DNA of 64,000 nt from Anthonomus grandis grandis (lineage: Eukaryota; Arthropoda; Insecta; Coleoptera; Curculionidae): positions 41,102,227 through 41,166,226 of the forward strand of contig NC_065546.1 in the NCBI RefSeq assembly GCF_022605725.1, written 5' to 3'. The position numbers were made by a program, and so were the translations under genes. Under the pieces are notes generated by a model, which was given only the letters and a program-made list of their open reading frames with translations, was not told where the DNA came from and did not search any database. Numbering within the stretch: position 1 is the stretch's first letter; each line of letters begins with the position of its first letter. Positions 31,910-42,481 of the stretch are shown in pieces.

Positions 31910-34516
31910 CAGGGTGGGCCAATTTAGACGTTTTCTTATGGGAAGTCATGTCCCTGTTAGAGATAAAAAAATTTTGACCTCCATTCTCCGGGCTCAAATT
32001 TTAAAAGAAGTTTATTGAAGCAAATGAAATTTTGCGATGGCAAACAGTTTGGCCGCTAGAGGGCGTTTCTGAAATTTGGTCATTTTCGTTTTTCGGCTAT
32101 GGCTGCTGTGTTTTTAAAGATAAATGATTTCTGTAAAGACTTTCTTATAGCACTTTTAAGCGCTTAACATGCTCATGATATTTAAATTTATACAGGGTGC
32201 TTCATTATTAATTTTTTTTTTTTTTTAATGGAATGCATATTATTTTTTTGCATTTTCTTGTAGCCCTTAAAATTCCCTTTTCAAATATATATAACACTTA
32301 TAATCTAAATTCATTAGTTTAGGAGATATAAATAGATTTCTTAAGTATCAATAAATTATAATGCCGTGCCATTTAAAACGCCTAAAACTACGTCATTTTG
32401 ACATAAACAAGCTTATTTTCATAATCTGTTTTACTTTGTATTTCTTTTATGTGATAATCACAATGTATCAAAACTATGAAAAATTCGATATGATTAAATG
32501 TTTTATTGAATATAATGAAAATGCAAGAGAGGCCTGTAATTTATATCAACGACGATATCCAGAACGGGGGCAGCCACATAGTACGCTGTTTGAGAAATTA
32601 AAAAGAAACCTTATTAATTTTGGTTCTTTTGCTAAACCGCGAAGAAATGCTAATAATAATATAAATGACGATCAAGAACTATTGGATATAACAGTTTTGG
32701 GCGCAATTGAAAATAACTCTAATCTATCCACCCGGAAATTGGAAGTAGAAACTGGTGTGCCAAGGACCTCTGCAAGACGGATTTAAAAAAAATATAGGTA
32801 TAAAGCTTATCGAACCCGAAAAGTTCATCATCTCTTTCCTGCGGATCGTGATAGAAAATTGGAATTCTGTCGGTGGTATTTGCAAAAGTGTGGTCAAGAT
32901 ACAACATTTGGCTACAATTGTATTTGGACGGATGAAGCATCGATTAGTAGTGCAGGCATTTTTAATAGGTATAATAGGTATACCTGGGCTCGAGCAAATC
33001 CTCACGCAACGGTGGCTGTAAGAAATCAAGGCCGTTACAGTTTTAGTGTATGGGTAGGCATATTTCGTGGTAGATTTATTGGTCCCTATATTTATGATGG
33101 ACAGTTAAATTCAGAGGGATATTTACAAATTCTGCAAACGCAAGTTGAGCGCTTCCTAGAGGAATTGCCTCTAGCCCAGCAGAGGCATCCTATATTTTTC
33201 CAGCAGGATGGTGCGCCACCGCACAATTCTAGAGTGGTCAGTAATTATTTAAATGAGCAGTTTGGTGAGCAGTGGAGAGGAAATCAAGGTCCAATACGTT
33301 AGCCGCCTAGATCCCCTGACTTAACACCCTTAGATTTTTATCTTTGGGGAAGAATAAAAGACTTGGTATATCAACAGCCAATTGCTTCAAGAGTAATGTT
33401 GGAAGAAGCTTTACATAATGCATTTGCAACAATAACAAATATTGAATTAAGAAACGCTGTTGATAATGTTGAAAAACGTAGCCGCTGGTGCATTGATCAG
33501 GAACACTTGTTATAAGTACGTAATATATAGAGTTGCAGTTTTAGTTAAAATATCAATAAAAAAATAAAATCTGGTTTTTACTTTTTGTTTGTTAGTTCAT
33601 ATTCTAAGTTTAAAATAAATAAATAAATAAATACTTTTTTTTTTACAGTATTATTTTGTTTTTATAACTGTATTTGTCCATTAATATAATTAATATTTAA
33701 TAAAATAGGAGCTATTGTTTAATTTACTTTTGATTTTTAAAAGCGCTTACTGAAGTATCACAAATAAAAAATACAGAACCTATAACGTCCTTTTTTAATC
33801 TTTGAGTGTCTTAAATAACTGCACTTATTTTTAATAAGGACGTTGATATCGCAGGCCCTTAAATTCTCATTATATTTGATAAAACATCTAATCATATGGA
33901 ATTTTTTGAAAAATTGATACGTTTTTGGATTCTAATATCAAAATATAAATACAAAGGAAAACATAGATTATAAAAACAAGTTTGTTTATGTAAATATTAA
34001 GCTTCACTTATAGCAGTTTAAAACACGCCTACTCTTCCGTTTACGCGATTAAAATGGCGAGTCATTACCTACGTGTTTTTAATATTTAAGAAATTTATTT
34101 ATATATCGTAAACTATTAAATTTAGATTATTAGTGTTATATATATTTGAAAAGGGAATTTTAAGGGCTATAAGAAAATGCAAAAAAATAATATGCATTCC
34201 ATTAAAAAAAAAAAAAAAAATTTAATAATGAAGCACCCTGTATAAATTTAAATATCATGAGCATGTTAAGCGCTTAAAAGTGCTATAAGAAAGTCTTTAC
34301 AGAAATCATTTATCTTTAAAAACACAACAGCCATAGCCGAAAATGACTAAATTTCAGAAACGCCCTCTAGCGGCCAAACTGTTTGCCATAGAAAAATTTC
34401 ATTTGCTTCAATAAACTTCTTTTAAAATTTGAGCCCGGAGAATGGAGGTCAAAATTTTTTTATCTCTAACAGGGACATGACTTCCCATAAGAAAACGTCT
34501 AAATTGGCCCACCCTG
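31910..34516 (+). mobile_element. Compound DD41D mariner with double terminal repeats
   Basis: TA at 31908-31909 and 34517-34518 flanks CAGGGTGGGCC and GGCCCACCCTG. The total inverted repeat is about 440 bp. A second complete terminus, TACAGGGTGCTTC, lies 283 bases inside at 32193 and is mirrored at 34239. The outer arms alone (31910-32192 and 34240-34516) would join into one palindrome centred on TA. It holds one nearly intact transposase gene. Confidence 0.88.
32464..33515 (+). pseudogene. DD41D mariner transposase with two stops
   Basis: ATG at 32464 starts MYQNYEKFDMIKCFIEYNEN. It continues through STRKLEVETGVPRTSARRI (helix-turn-helix), LEFCRWYLQKCG, WTDEASISSAGIFNRYNRY (first Asp), FQQDGAPPHNSRVVSNYL (second Asp) and PPRSPDLTPLDFYLWGR (third Asp, 41 residues between), and ends DQEHLL with TAA at 33513. 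The stops are TAA near 32783 after ARRI and TAG at 33300, where sister proteins have Trp. The other codons read through. It is a young pseudogene of about 350 codons. Confidence 0.87.
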
Positions 34517-34519
34517 TAC

Positions 34520-35220
34520 GTTTATAATACTATCCAAATGACGTCTATAAGATCAACTTGGAATGATCCCATTTATGGCCTGCACTGTACCGAAAGCGTC
34601 TCAAAGATTTCATGAGATGTAACGAGATGTCCCTGCGATTTATGCTATGTTCCATTTTTGAGTCAAGGGACCGACTTATAGGGAGATAAATCTAAAAATA
34701 TTATTACAGCGTTTTTTATCTGGTTCAGTTGACTACCTTCATGCTAGAGTTGGGCCAGACTCAAACTACATTAAAACCAAAATGTAATATTCATAAAGTA
34801 TTTATTCAATGTATAAATTTTTGTTTTTGAATAAAAGTAATTATTTATTTATTTATTGTCTTATGCTTGCAAGCTTGAAATAGCGAAATTTAAGCATTAA
34901 GGAAGGAGTAAAGGAGCCTTATTTATGCGCTATGTATAACAAAAAGTGATATGAAACGCATTTTCTTAGGTAGTATTCAAATAGTTTAGACTTATATTTA
35001 TCTTATTTTTAAATAATAAAACAAATTAAATTCATAACTTTTAACATACATTTTTTTTTAAATAATGGAAAAACCAACCCAACAAAAAAAATTGTTTTGG
35101 ATGACTTCGTTTTACTACTACTGCAATGTTATGATTACTGCAATGTTATGATTAAAATTTTGAACAAAAGGCTACCGGAGCCACCGTAATCGATAGAAGA
35201 TAATTAAACCTAAACAATAA
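34520..35220. other. Non-coding spacer next to the 5-oxoprolinase exon
   Basis: No gene was recognised. The right part should be the 3' UTR of the minus-strand 5-oxoprolinase gene; on that strand no clear AATAAA was tied to it. Confidence 0.4.
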
Positions 35221-35379
35221 TTATGCCCCTTCTTGCGCCATTCTATATTCAAACACGCTACCACGTTCGGTAAACATTTTCTTGGCGCCCTCCGACGATG
35301 TTCCTTCTTCGACCGGTCGTTTCGATAATCCCGCGGGTCCGTAACCTCCACCCCCTGGGGTTTGTAATTTGAATGTATC
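35221..35379 (-). CDS. OPLAH: 5-oxoprolinase, last coding exon
   Basis: 5-Oxoprolinase hydrolyses 5-oxo-L-proline to glutamate using ATP in the cytosolic gamma-glutamyl cycle. This exon encodes the last 52 residues. It opens DTFKLQTPGGGGYGPAGLSK, and TPGGGGYG is the hallmark glycine run of the family's C-terminal domain. It ends ERGSVFEYRMAQEGA and TAA, matching the conserved (F)ERGSVYEYR.AQE tail. The acceptor on the minus strand is ATTTATTTCAG just upstream. Upstream exons would lie to the right; I could not find them among the transposons as far as 64000, so the intron may be very long. Confidence 0.88.
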   Translation of the reverse strand, partial: DTFKLQTPGGGGYGPAGLSKRPVEEGTSSEGAKKMFTERGSVFEYRMAQEGA

Positions 35380-36850
35380 CTGAAATAAATATAATTATTA
35401 AAAAAGAAAACTTTTTTGTTAAGCAACTTTATACAATATTTAATCAAGGTAATAAAAGCAAAGCAAATTATTAACGATTTACTAGCATTTGCATGTTACG
35501 TATGAACAAAACCATTTAGTAGGAAGAGCTTTTGCTCGCTTTACTTGCCCCGACTGGGTAAAACCTTCATCATCTCATAACCTCGAAAACGGAAATGCAT
35601 ATAATACGTTATCTCGTCGTCCGAATTTTGGGCAGCACTGCCTTTTGTCAAGATTAATGACGTTAGAGTGTTAAGGTGAAAACGGTTTTTGCGCCCAAAC
35701 AGAATTGAGTTGCAGATATATTACGCTATTTGCTGAATAGAATAAAATTGAAATTTATACGTATATGTGATGTTTAATTATTGAGTTATGAATTAATTTA
35801 AGGTTTAATAGCTTTTTTGAAGTAGATTTTTGACTTTGGCGGAAAATTTGAAGCCTATTTCAGAGTAATCTTAACGCGAATATTAATCACACAAAAAAAT
35901 CCGAGGCTGTATATTATAAAGTGCAATATAATAAGACTGCCATAAGGAATTTATTAAAAAACATATAGAAAGTGGTCCGTCCACATTTAGTTTGTAAACG
36001 TCCAAATAGTTTAGTTTTTTTTCTTTTTATACTTAATATTTATTTGTTTTTCTCTCCAAACCATTTCATTTTAATTTAATTTTCTCCTTTTATTATATTC
36101 AATTTAATTAATATTTTCTAAGCCTTAACAATAACAAATTTGCGCATGTATGATAGCCTTTAAATTTTTAAATTCCTTTGGTTTGTGCTGAACGGAGACC
36201 AGAGAGAAGATTTACTTCCTTGTTAGCACTTTTACGCATCGCGCATTGATTCCAGTGTCATAATCTATACCTTTATGTCCGCACCTGTTGTCTTAATCTT
36301 GCCGCATCACATATCGTGATTTACTTATCAAACCCGCAACCACTCTTAGTAATTAAACCCGAATTAGAAGACCCAAGAAGTCCATAGCAGGCCTGCTGAA
36401 GCCGGATACAGATACCTTAAGGTAAGGATCTTTAAAGGCTGGTTTTTCGACCTTTCCACATTTACTTTTAATCACAAAAATACAGTCCACTTTAAATCTC
36501 TCACTGAATTGTATAAATCCACCTTGTGCTTAAATAAAAATATAAGTAACAATTTTAATAAAAAAAAAGAAAAAGGTTTTTTTTTCTTACTATAACAACC
36601 AGAAAGACATAAAAAAACTACAGTTTAGGACATAAAAGATGGCGTCCATCATCTGGAAAGCAAATTATAAATTCCACACTGCGTCCAGGTTCCTACAATA
36701 AAATGCAAAGTCATGTCCAATGTTAGAAATTCAAGAAAAATGGCATCAAATTTTCCTTGTTTCAATCTCTGGATCATTCCAAAAACCTCAAAACTTTTTA
36801 AAAATATCCTGTAAAATATTTAACAAAAATCAAAATGAAACAAAAAAATT
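35380..36850. other. Probable intron of 5-oxoprolinase
   Basis: The sequence is mostly AT-rich. A less AT-rich patch around 36180-36400 shows no frame that I recognise. No second 5-oxoprolinase exon was seen. Confidence 0.4.
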
Positions 36851-36856
36851 CAATCA

Positions 36857-37074
36857 TTAAAAATCATGAAAATCATAACAAATTTCTGAAATATCTAATG
36901 TAATGAAATGTAATGTGATGCAATGGGGATCTGACCCCGGGTGGCCTTTTGCACTGTGACCAGAGTCCTCTTCCTGACCGCAGAATCTGCAAATGTTTGT
37001 GTCGGATAAGCTTATTTTGTATAGGTAGCCATTGCAGTTATAGTGGCATATGAGTACCTCCGCCGTAAGGGCAA
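36857..37074 (-). pseudogene. LINE C-terminal fragment with Cys-rich finger
   Basis: The minus-strand reading LICHYNCNGYLYKISLSDTN then ICRFCGQEEDSGH resembles the C-terminal CC(H) finger of I/R1-type LINE ORF2 (C..C..EE...H). The frame then degenerates. It abuts head-on the plus-strand LINE endonuclease fragment starting at 37075, giving an inverted junction. Confidence 0.6.
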
Positions 37075-37616
37075 CCTGGTCCACTGGAGGCTAAAAACAA
37101 TCTGAAGCTCAAAGTGCTGACGGAGTCAGTTCCAGAGACTATCAGACATGCATTTGAAAAATCGAGTCCTCCAACAATTCCTAGGTAGGGAACAGTCGTG
37201 GACAAAGAACTAAGCAAGCTTAGAGGAACAGTAAGAAAACTTTTAAACAGAGCAAAGAAAACTGAGAAATCGAATCAATAGAGACAAAGCTTACAATCAG
37301 ATACAATGATGCCATAAAAAAGCCAAAACAAGAAGAATGGAGGAAACTATACAGAGACCTAATTGAAATACCAGCATATACAAGACTCCAAGGGGCCGCA
37401 ATAGAATCTTGGTTCGTGCATAAATTTTAATAAAGAATATACGAAAACCGATGAGGAAACGCTTGGCTTAATGCTTGAACACCTACTTCTCGGGATCAGA
37501 AATACAACATTTACAGAATTTAATCAACCAGACCTGAATCCTGTTATTCCAAACAGGGGCAAAAAGGTGTACTGGGAACTGACAGAAAACGCATTCATGA
37601 TACCCTAATTCCATAT
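37075..37616 (+). pseudogene. R1-like LINE fragment, copy 2
   Basis: It is nearly identical to 30700-31231 over its length, including the same premature stops, followed by the same MITE in the same place. It therefore arose by duplication of an already dead copy, not by a separate insertion. Confidence 0.75.
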
Positions 37617-37620
37617 TTAA

Positions 37621-37744
37621 AAAATTGAGTTTTCCTATGAGTATAAAACAAAAAGTAGCAAATGCAGTATCATTATTCTCAGAATAATAATACTGCATTT
37701 ACTACTTTTAACATAAATTTGTAATACTATACGAATTGTCCCAT
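37621..37744. mobile_element. Hairpin MITE, copy 2
   Basis: TTAA precedes it at 37617-37620 and TTAG follows at 37745-37748. It has the same AGTAGCAAATGCAGTAT stem and TGTCCCAT end as the copy at 31236. The unclassified transposon gene begins directly after it, truncated at its 5' side. Confidence 0.7.
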
Positions 37745-38977
37745 TTAGATCGTAAGCTATCAATCTCAAAGATGTACGACCTATACCGGGCCTACTGTTT
37801 AAAGAATAATTTTAAATCAGTTTCTTCCCATGCATATAGAAACATTTTTTGCACATCTTATAATATTTCTTTTTTTAAGCCAAAAAAAGATCAGTGCGCA
37901 ACTTGTAATCGGTATCAAAATTCTAACATTCAAGACCGCTGTAACTTGGAAGGTTCATACCAAAATCATATTACTCAGAAAAACGAAGCGGCCCGATCAA
38001 AAGAAATTGATAAAGCTGCTTTGGAAGACAATTCTGCATTTATCATGGTTACGTTCGACTTACAATCTGTGTTACAGATTCCATATTCCGATGTTTCACC
38101 GATGTATTACATCCGAAAAATTAATATGTACTTATAACTTAACTATTTATGAACCTTCAGAACCAAACAGAGCATACTGCTTTGCATGGACTGAACTACA
38201 TGGAAAGCGAGGTAGCTGTGAAATTGGAACATCACTGTATAAATGGTTTATAGGCTTAAAGCCGGAAGTAAAACACGTAACCTTATATTCGGATACATGC
38301 GGTGGACAAAACCGAAACCAGAATATTGCTGCTCTATTTCTTTATATTGTTCAAACAACTGCGGTTGATATCATAGAGCATAAATTCTTAGAAAGTGGCC
38401 ACAGCTACATGAATGTTGATTCCATGCACAGTGGCATTGAAAAAGAGAAAAAATATCGACCAGTTTATGTAGTCCATGACTGGATAAGTATTTTTAAACG
38501 AGCTAGATCCAAACGTAACCGAAATAAATTTGGAGATCCATTCATCACCAAAGAGTTTAGGTTTAATGAATTTCTTAATTTACTGGATTTATCCAAGACT
38601 TTATTTAGAAATAAGACAACTGATTGTAATAATGATAAAGTAAACTGGTTGAAAGTAAAGTGCTTCAGATTTCAGAAAATACAGCCTGGTATTCTTGAAT
38701 ACCGCTATGATTATTTTGGTGAATATAAAAGCATTAATATTGAAAGAAAATCGAGAGCCACTCAAAAAATTGACTATAGTACCTTGAAAATAAGCAAGTT
38801 GTACAAAACTATGCTGCCAATATCTGTTAAAAAAAAGAAGACCTTTTAAAGTTATGCTAAAAAGGAGTGATAGCTAATGAGTACCATGATTGGTATAAAT
38901 CGCTGCCAATAGGCACAATATTGAAGGATGTAATTCCTGAACCTAGATATTCTGACTCAGACGGGGAGACGTTTTAG
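37745..38977 (+). pseudogene. Transposase-like gene of an unclassified insect element, 5'-truncated
   Basis: The reading starts inside the protein: LDRKLSISKMYDLYRAYC, then SFFKPKKDQCATCNRYQN (zinc-knuckle-like CxxC), then FIMVTFDLQSVLQIPYSD, then YYIRK. A one-base frameshift near 38120 is followed by YNLTIYEPSEPN. TLYSDTCGGQNRNQNIAAL and FLESGHSYMNVDSMHSGIEK come next, with an acidic end near YSDSDGETF and another shift near 38850. The spaced Asp (TFDLQ), Asp (SDTCGGQN) and Asp/Glu (VDSMHSGIEK) suggest an RNase H-like DDE core. I have seen such proteins as repetitive, unnamed insect ORFs but cannot assign a superfamily. Confidence 0.65.
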
Positions 38978-38979
38978 TT

Positions 38980-39490
38980 CTTAGTTACATTATGTTTAAC
39001 AAAATGTATTATTAGGTTTTGTATTTTTTTTAATAAAAAAGGTATATTACCAAAAAAAGTATACTAGTTTTTCAACATCAAGTTTATTTATAAAAATTAA
39101 CTCATTAAGGCAGTAATTTGACAATATTTCAAATAAAATCAAAACTCACTAGTCACATTTTAAATTTTATAATTTTTAATCTTTCCAATTATTATTGATT
39201 AACAAAATACTACTTTTTCATTATTATTTTACTGTTAGCTTTGAAATAACACACAAAACCATATTTTATTGCCGGAAACTAAAAACTACAAAATTATTTT
39301 TTCCCAAAACCACCTAAACCATCGGCATTAGTAAATAATTGATTTTTCCAGAAACTATCATTTTTGACTTAATGAGTTTTTGCAGCAAGCCAACGATATA
39401 TAAATATGATATACTAAATACCTGAAAAAATTACATGAATGACATCTAAGACTTCAAAAAATTAAACAGGAATATTTTAAATGCGTTCAA
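38980..39490. other. AT-rich spacer
   Basis: Nothing recognised. It may include the 3' end of the unclassified transposon, but no inverted terminal repeat matching the left side was found. Confidence 0.35.
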
Positions 39491-39496
39491 AAAGTA

Positions 39497-41034
39497 CATT
39501 ACCGCTCAACAGTATTTGCCCACATATGACTGTTTTAAAGTTATAACTAAAAATAATAAACCCATCAGTTACTCTTATGAAACGGTTTATTTATAACAAA
39601 ATGAATATAAACAATACATTTTTCAATTAATTAAATTTAAGAAAATCAAATATTGGATTCATCTACATGTCCGCCTCGATTTTTAATAGCATCTTCACAG
39701 AGTTTCGATAGTCTTCTAATTAATTTGTCCAAAGTTTCCTGAGGTATCTTGTACCACTCTTCTTGGGTGATCCTCCACAAGTCTTCTTTTGATGTCGGGC
39801 ATGACTTTCGCACTTGTCTATCCAGTTCATCCCACAGTAATTCGATAGCATTGAGGTCCGGTGATTGTGGGGGCCATATCATAACTTTCAGAAGATGTCG
39901 CCTTTGTAATTGACCTAAATATTGCTTGCATAATTTCGACGTGTGCTTGGGGTCATTGCCATGTTGAAAGATGAAGTTTTCCCCAATTATTCGAGTACCA
40001 GAAGGAAGTACATTGTCACTTAAAATTGTTTTGTAACCCTCTTTTTGAAGAATTCCCTCTATTCTAATTAAATCCCCCACTGCAGATCCTCAGAAACAAC
40101 CCCACACCATCACCGAACCACCACCGTATTTAACTGAGGCCACCGTACAGTTCTCAGCGTCCCTTTCATTGGCATAACGGCAAACAAAAACTCGCCTTTT
40201 CATTCCAAAAACCTCGAATTTCGACTCGTCACTCCAGAGAACTTTCTTCCAGTCATCAATAGTCTATTCTTTGTGTGATTGGGCCCACTCAAGTCTTTTC
40301 TTCTTATTAACATTCTTCAGTAGCGGTTTTAATACAGCTAAACGTCCTTTAAGACCAGCATTATAAAGTCGCCGTTTTACTGTCGAAACACTGACCGCTT
40401 TTTTACGCTCCTTGTTGATTTTTGCTGTGATTTCAGGGGCGGTAAGGCGTCTATTACGTTTGCTTGTAATTATAATATTTTAATCCTCCTTTGAACTTGT
40501 TGCCTTTGGCCTTCCCGATCGAGGTTTGTTGCTAATAGTCCCTTCTCTGGTGAATTTCCTAACATTATAATCGACAGTCCGCATTGAAATTCCCAAATCC
40601 GTCGAAATTTGACGGTTAGTCTTTCCAGCCTTATGAAGTCCAATGATAATACCTTTGGTTTCTACCGATAACTCTTTTGTTTTAGCAATTTTAAAGAATG
40701 ATAAAAAACCAGCAAAGAAACGGTGACAATCATCAATATACAAGCGAAATTATTTACTAATGTTAGACAAAATCAATTCTTGAAGACTAAACACCTTTAA
40801 ATGTTTCAAATTTCATCGGAAACGAGCTGTAAACAGATTAGTTTTTTAGAAGAAGTGCATATTTTTATGTTGCATGTTTTTCAATGAACCATAGTTGATA
40901 GGTATGCTGTTTAAGCATATATGCAATTTACAAAAGAGATACAATCTAAATATAGGTATAAAGATAAGACTTTTGTATCTAATTTAAAATATTAAAAAGA
41001 ACATATGGTGGGCAAATACTTTTGAGCGGTAGTG
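39497..41034 (-). mobile_element. Tc1-like element (DD36E spacing)
   Basis: TA at 39495-39496 and 41035-41036 flanks CATTACCGCTCAA and its near complement TTGAGCGGTAGTG. The inverted repeats include AGTATTTGCCCAC on both sides. The length of 1.54 kb is normal for Tc1. One transposase lies on the minus strand. Confidence 0.88.
39646..40743 (-). pseudogene. Tc1-family transposase with three breaks
   Basis: The N-terminal paired-like domain reads LSVETKGIIIGLHKAGKTNR then QISTDLGISMRTVDYNVRKF and GRPKA. The core has WSDESKFEVFG (first Asp), FQHGNDPKHTS (second Asp) and WPPQSPDLNAIELLWDEL (Glu). I count 36 residues from the second Asp to the Glu, the spacing of the Incomer-type DD36E group. It ends GGHVDESNI. 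The breaks are a stop near 40480, TAG near 40262 and TGA near 40090. The first ATG at 40743 may be upstream of the true start. Confidence 0.88.
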
Positions 41035-41039
41035 TATAT

Positions 41040-42290
41040 TACTAAGATTATGTGTCTGAAGAATACTTGAAACCCTTAATAAAAATATAGTAAATGATGT
41101 CTGAAATAGAACTTAAAATGTCTTTAAATATTTCAATAAGAAAAATTTTCCAAAAAAAAATATTTTCGAAAATTACTCTAAATGCTTGGAAAAACTAAAA
41201 TTTTACTTTTACATGCAAAAGAAAATCATATCTAGAACAAATCATTTGAAATTCGTAAATACCTGTGAAAAATAATTTCAAATCACATGCTTTTAAAAAT
41301 GTCATAAACTTTGACGGTAAATTGATCAAAAAAAATTAATTTCATAACACGGTAATTTAAAAGCTAATTTTAATATTTGACTATAAAGCCGCCTCATCGC
41401 TTCCATTTTTATTATAAACCACCCTAAATCAGCATCACCTAGAGCAGTATAAATATGCTAATCCCAATTTCAAAAATCACTGACAATCAGAAATGTAACA
41501 TAAATAATAAAACCGTAAAGTAAAAATCCAAAAGACTCTCGTAAGAAATCCCAACATCCAGCAGGCAAGCCACATCCCAATATTTTCGTTTTAAAATTTC
41601 AATTTATTTAAAATGACTTTCGTGTCTCGAATACGATTAGACCTTATACTCGGTCGGTAACGCTACCTCGGCAATAATTTTCAATATAAGGTTTCGAATA
41701 TAATTTATTTAACCGATGGTAATCTTATTAACTCTTGGATATAAGTTTTATTGAACTATAAGTTAGAAATTATTTTTCAGAAAGATATTTACCTTAAAAA
41801 TAACGCCATTGATAAAACTTTAGACAATTTATATTTAATTATCCTTAAGATGGTTGTATTAATTAAAGTAAAAACTCTAACTTTAAAGTTAGCTTTAAAT
41901 GGCTCCTCTTTGATAAAAATAGTTCGATAAATATTAGATACATATATAAATATGATATATAAAAATTTATATTCCTTTATAATTAGCTTAAAAGGCATAA
42001 GAAACAAACTAGCAAATACATACCACTTTTCTTTTAATCTTATATAATTTTCCTTAATATAGCATATTTTTTTAAGCAGCCGAGACAGTGGCCTAATAAA
42101 AGATTCAGTTCTGTCTGTGCAAATATTTATTTTCGCGAATCCAGAGCAGACAAGAAGTTGTAATAAAAAATTTATATATATAATGACTTTACGCAAAGGA
42201 AATTTGACACAAATTTAACTTTAGAAATGTACATTTTAAGTCCCTTTTTCTCAACCTCAAATTTGAAAAAGAAATGTATTTTTTTTTAAT
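41040..42290. other. AT-rich sequence, nothing recognised
   Basis: A minus-strand frame at 41789-42196 is rich in K, I, L and F with no motif, and I regard it as chance. Confidence 0.4.
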
Positions 42291-42291
42291 A

Positions 42292-42335
42292 TACAAATAC
42301 AAATACAAATACAAATACAAAAAGATTTTATTTGT
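42292..42335 (-). repeat. ACAAAT microsatellite, probable LINE 3' tail
   Basis: About four to five ACAAAT units are followed by AAGATTTTATTTGTCAG. On the minus strand this reads AATAAAATCTTT followed by TTGTATTTG repeats, the form of CR1/Jockey-type 3' tails. A similar tail lies at 54550-54640. No LINE coding remains next to it. Confidence 0.45.
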
Positions 42336-42481
42336 CAGTTTTATAATCAAGTTACATTTTTGTGTTCACTTATTTTATTATGGCAAATAGGAGTGTCTCT
42401 CTATTAAAACAACCGTTTGCCTGCACCATCAGTAAACTGTAGTACAAGTGAGACAACCCTTTTAAAGACCTTAAACAATTA

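Noticed and set aside
32719..33029. Overlapping minus-strand frames with Pro and Cys
   Set aside because: They are shadows of the plus-strand mariner transposase at 32464-33515.
36180..36420. GC-richer patch as an upstream 5-oxoprolinase exon
   Set aside because: No minus-strand frame with 5-oxoprolinase motifs and no paired splice sites could be read.
37830..38110. Plus-strand frame before the frameshift of the unclassified transposase
   Set aside because: The motif-bearing reading up to about 38120 is in another frame; only the downstream part of this frame is real coding.
41789..42196. 135-codon minus-strand frame suggestive of membrane segments
   Set aside because: The hydrophobic K/I/L/F-rich composition is what translated AT-rich DNA gives; there is no ATG context, splice signal or motif.
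42292..42322. ACAAAT run as a functional telomere-like repeat
   Set aside because: Too short and matching the 3' tail form of a LINE; no telomeric TTAGG repeats were seen.
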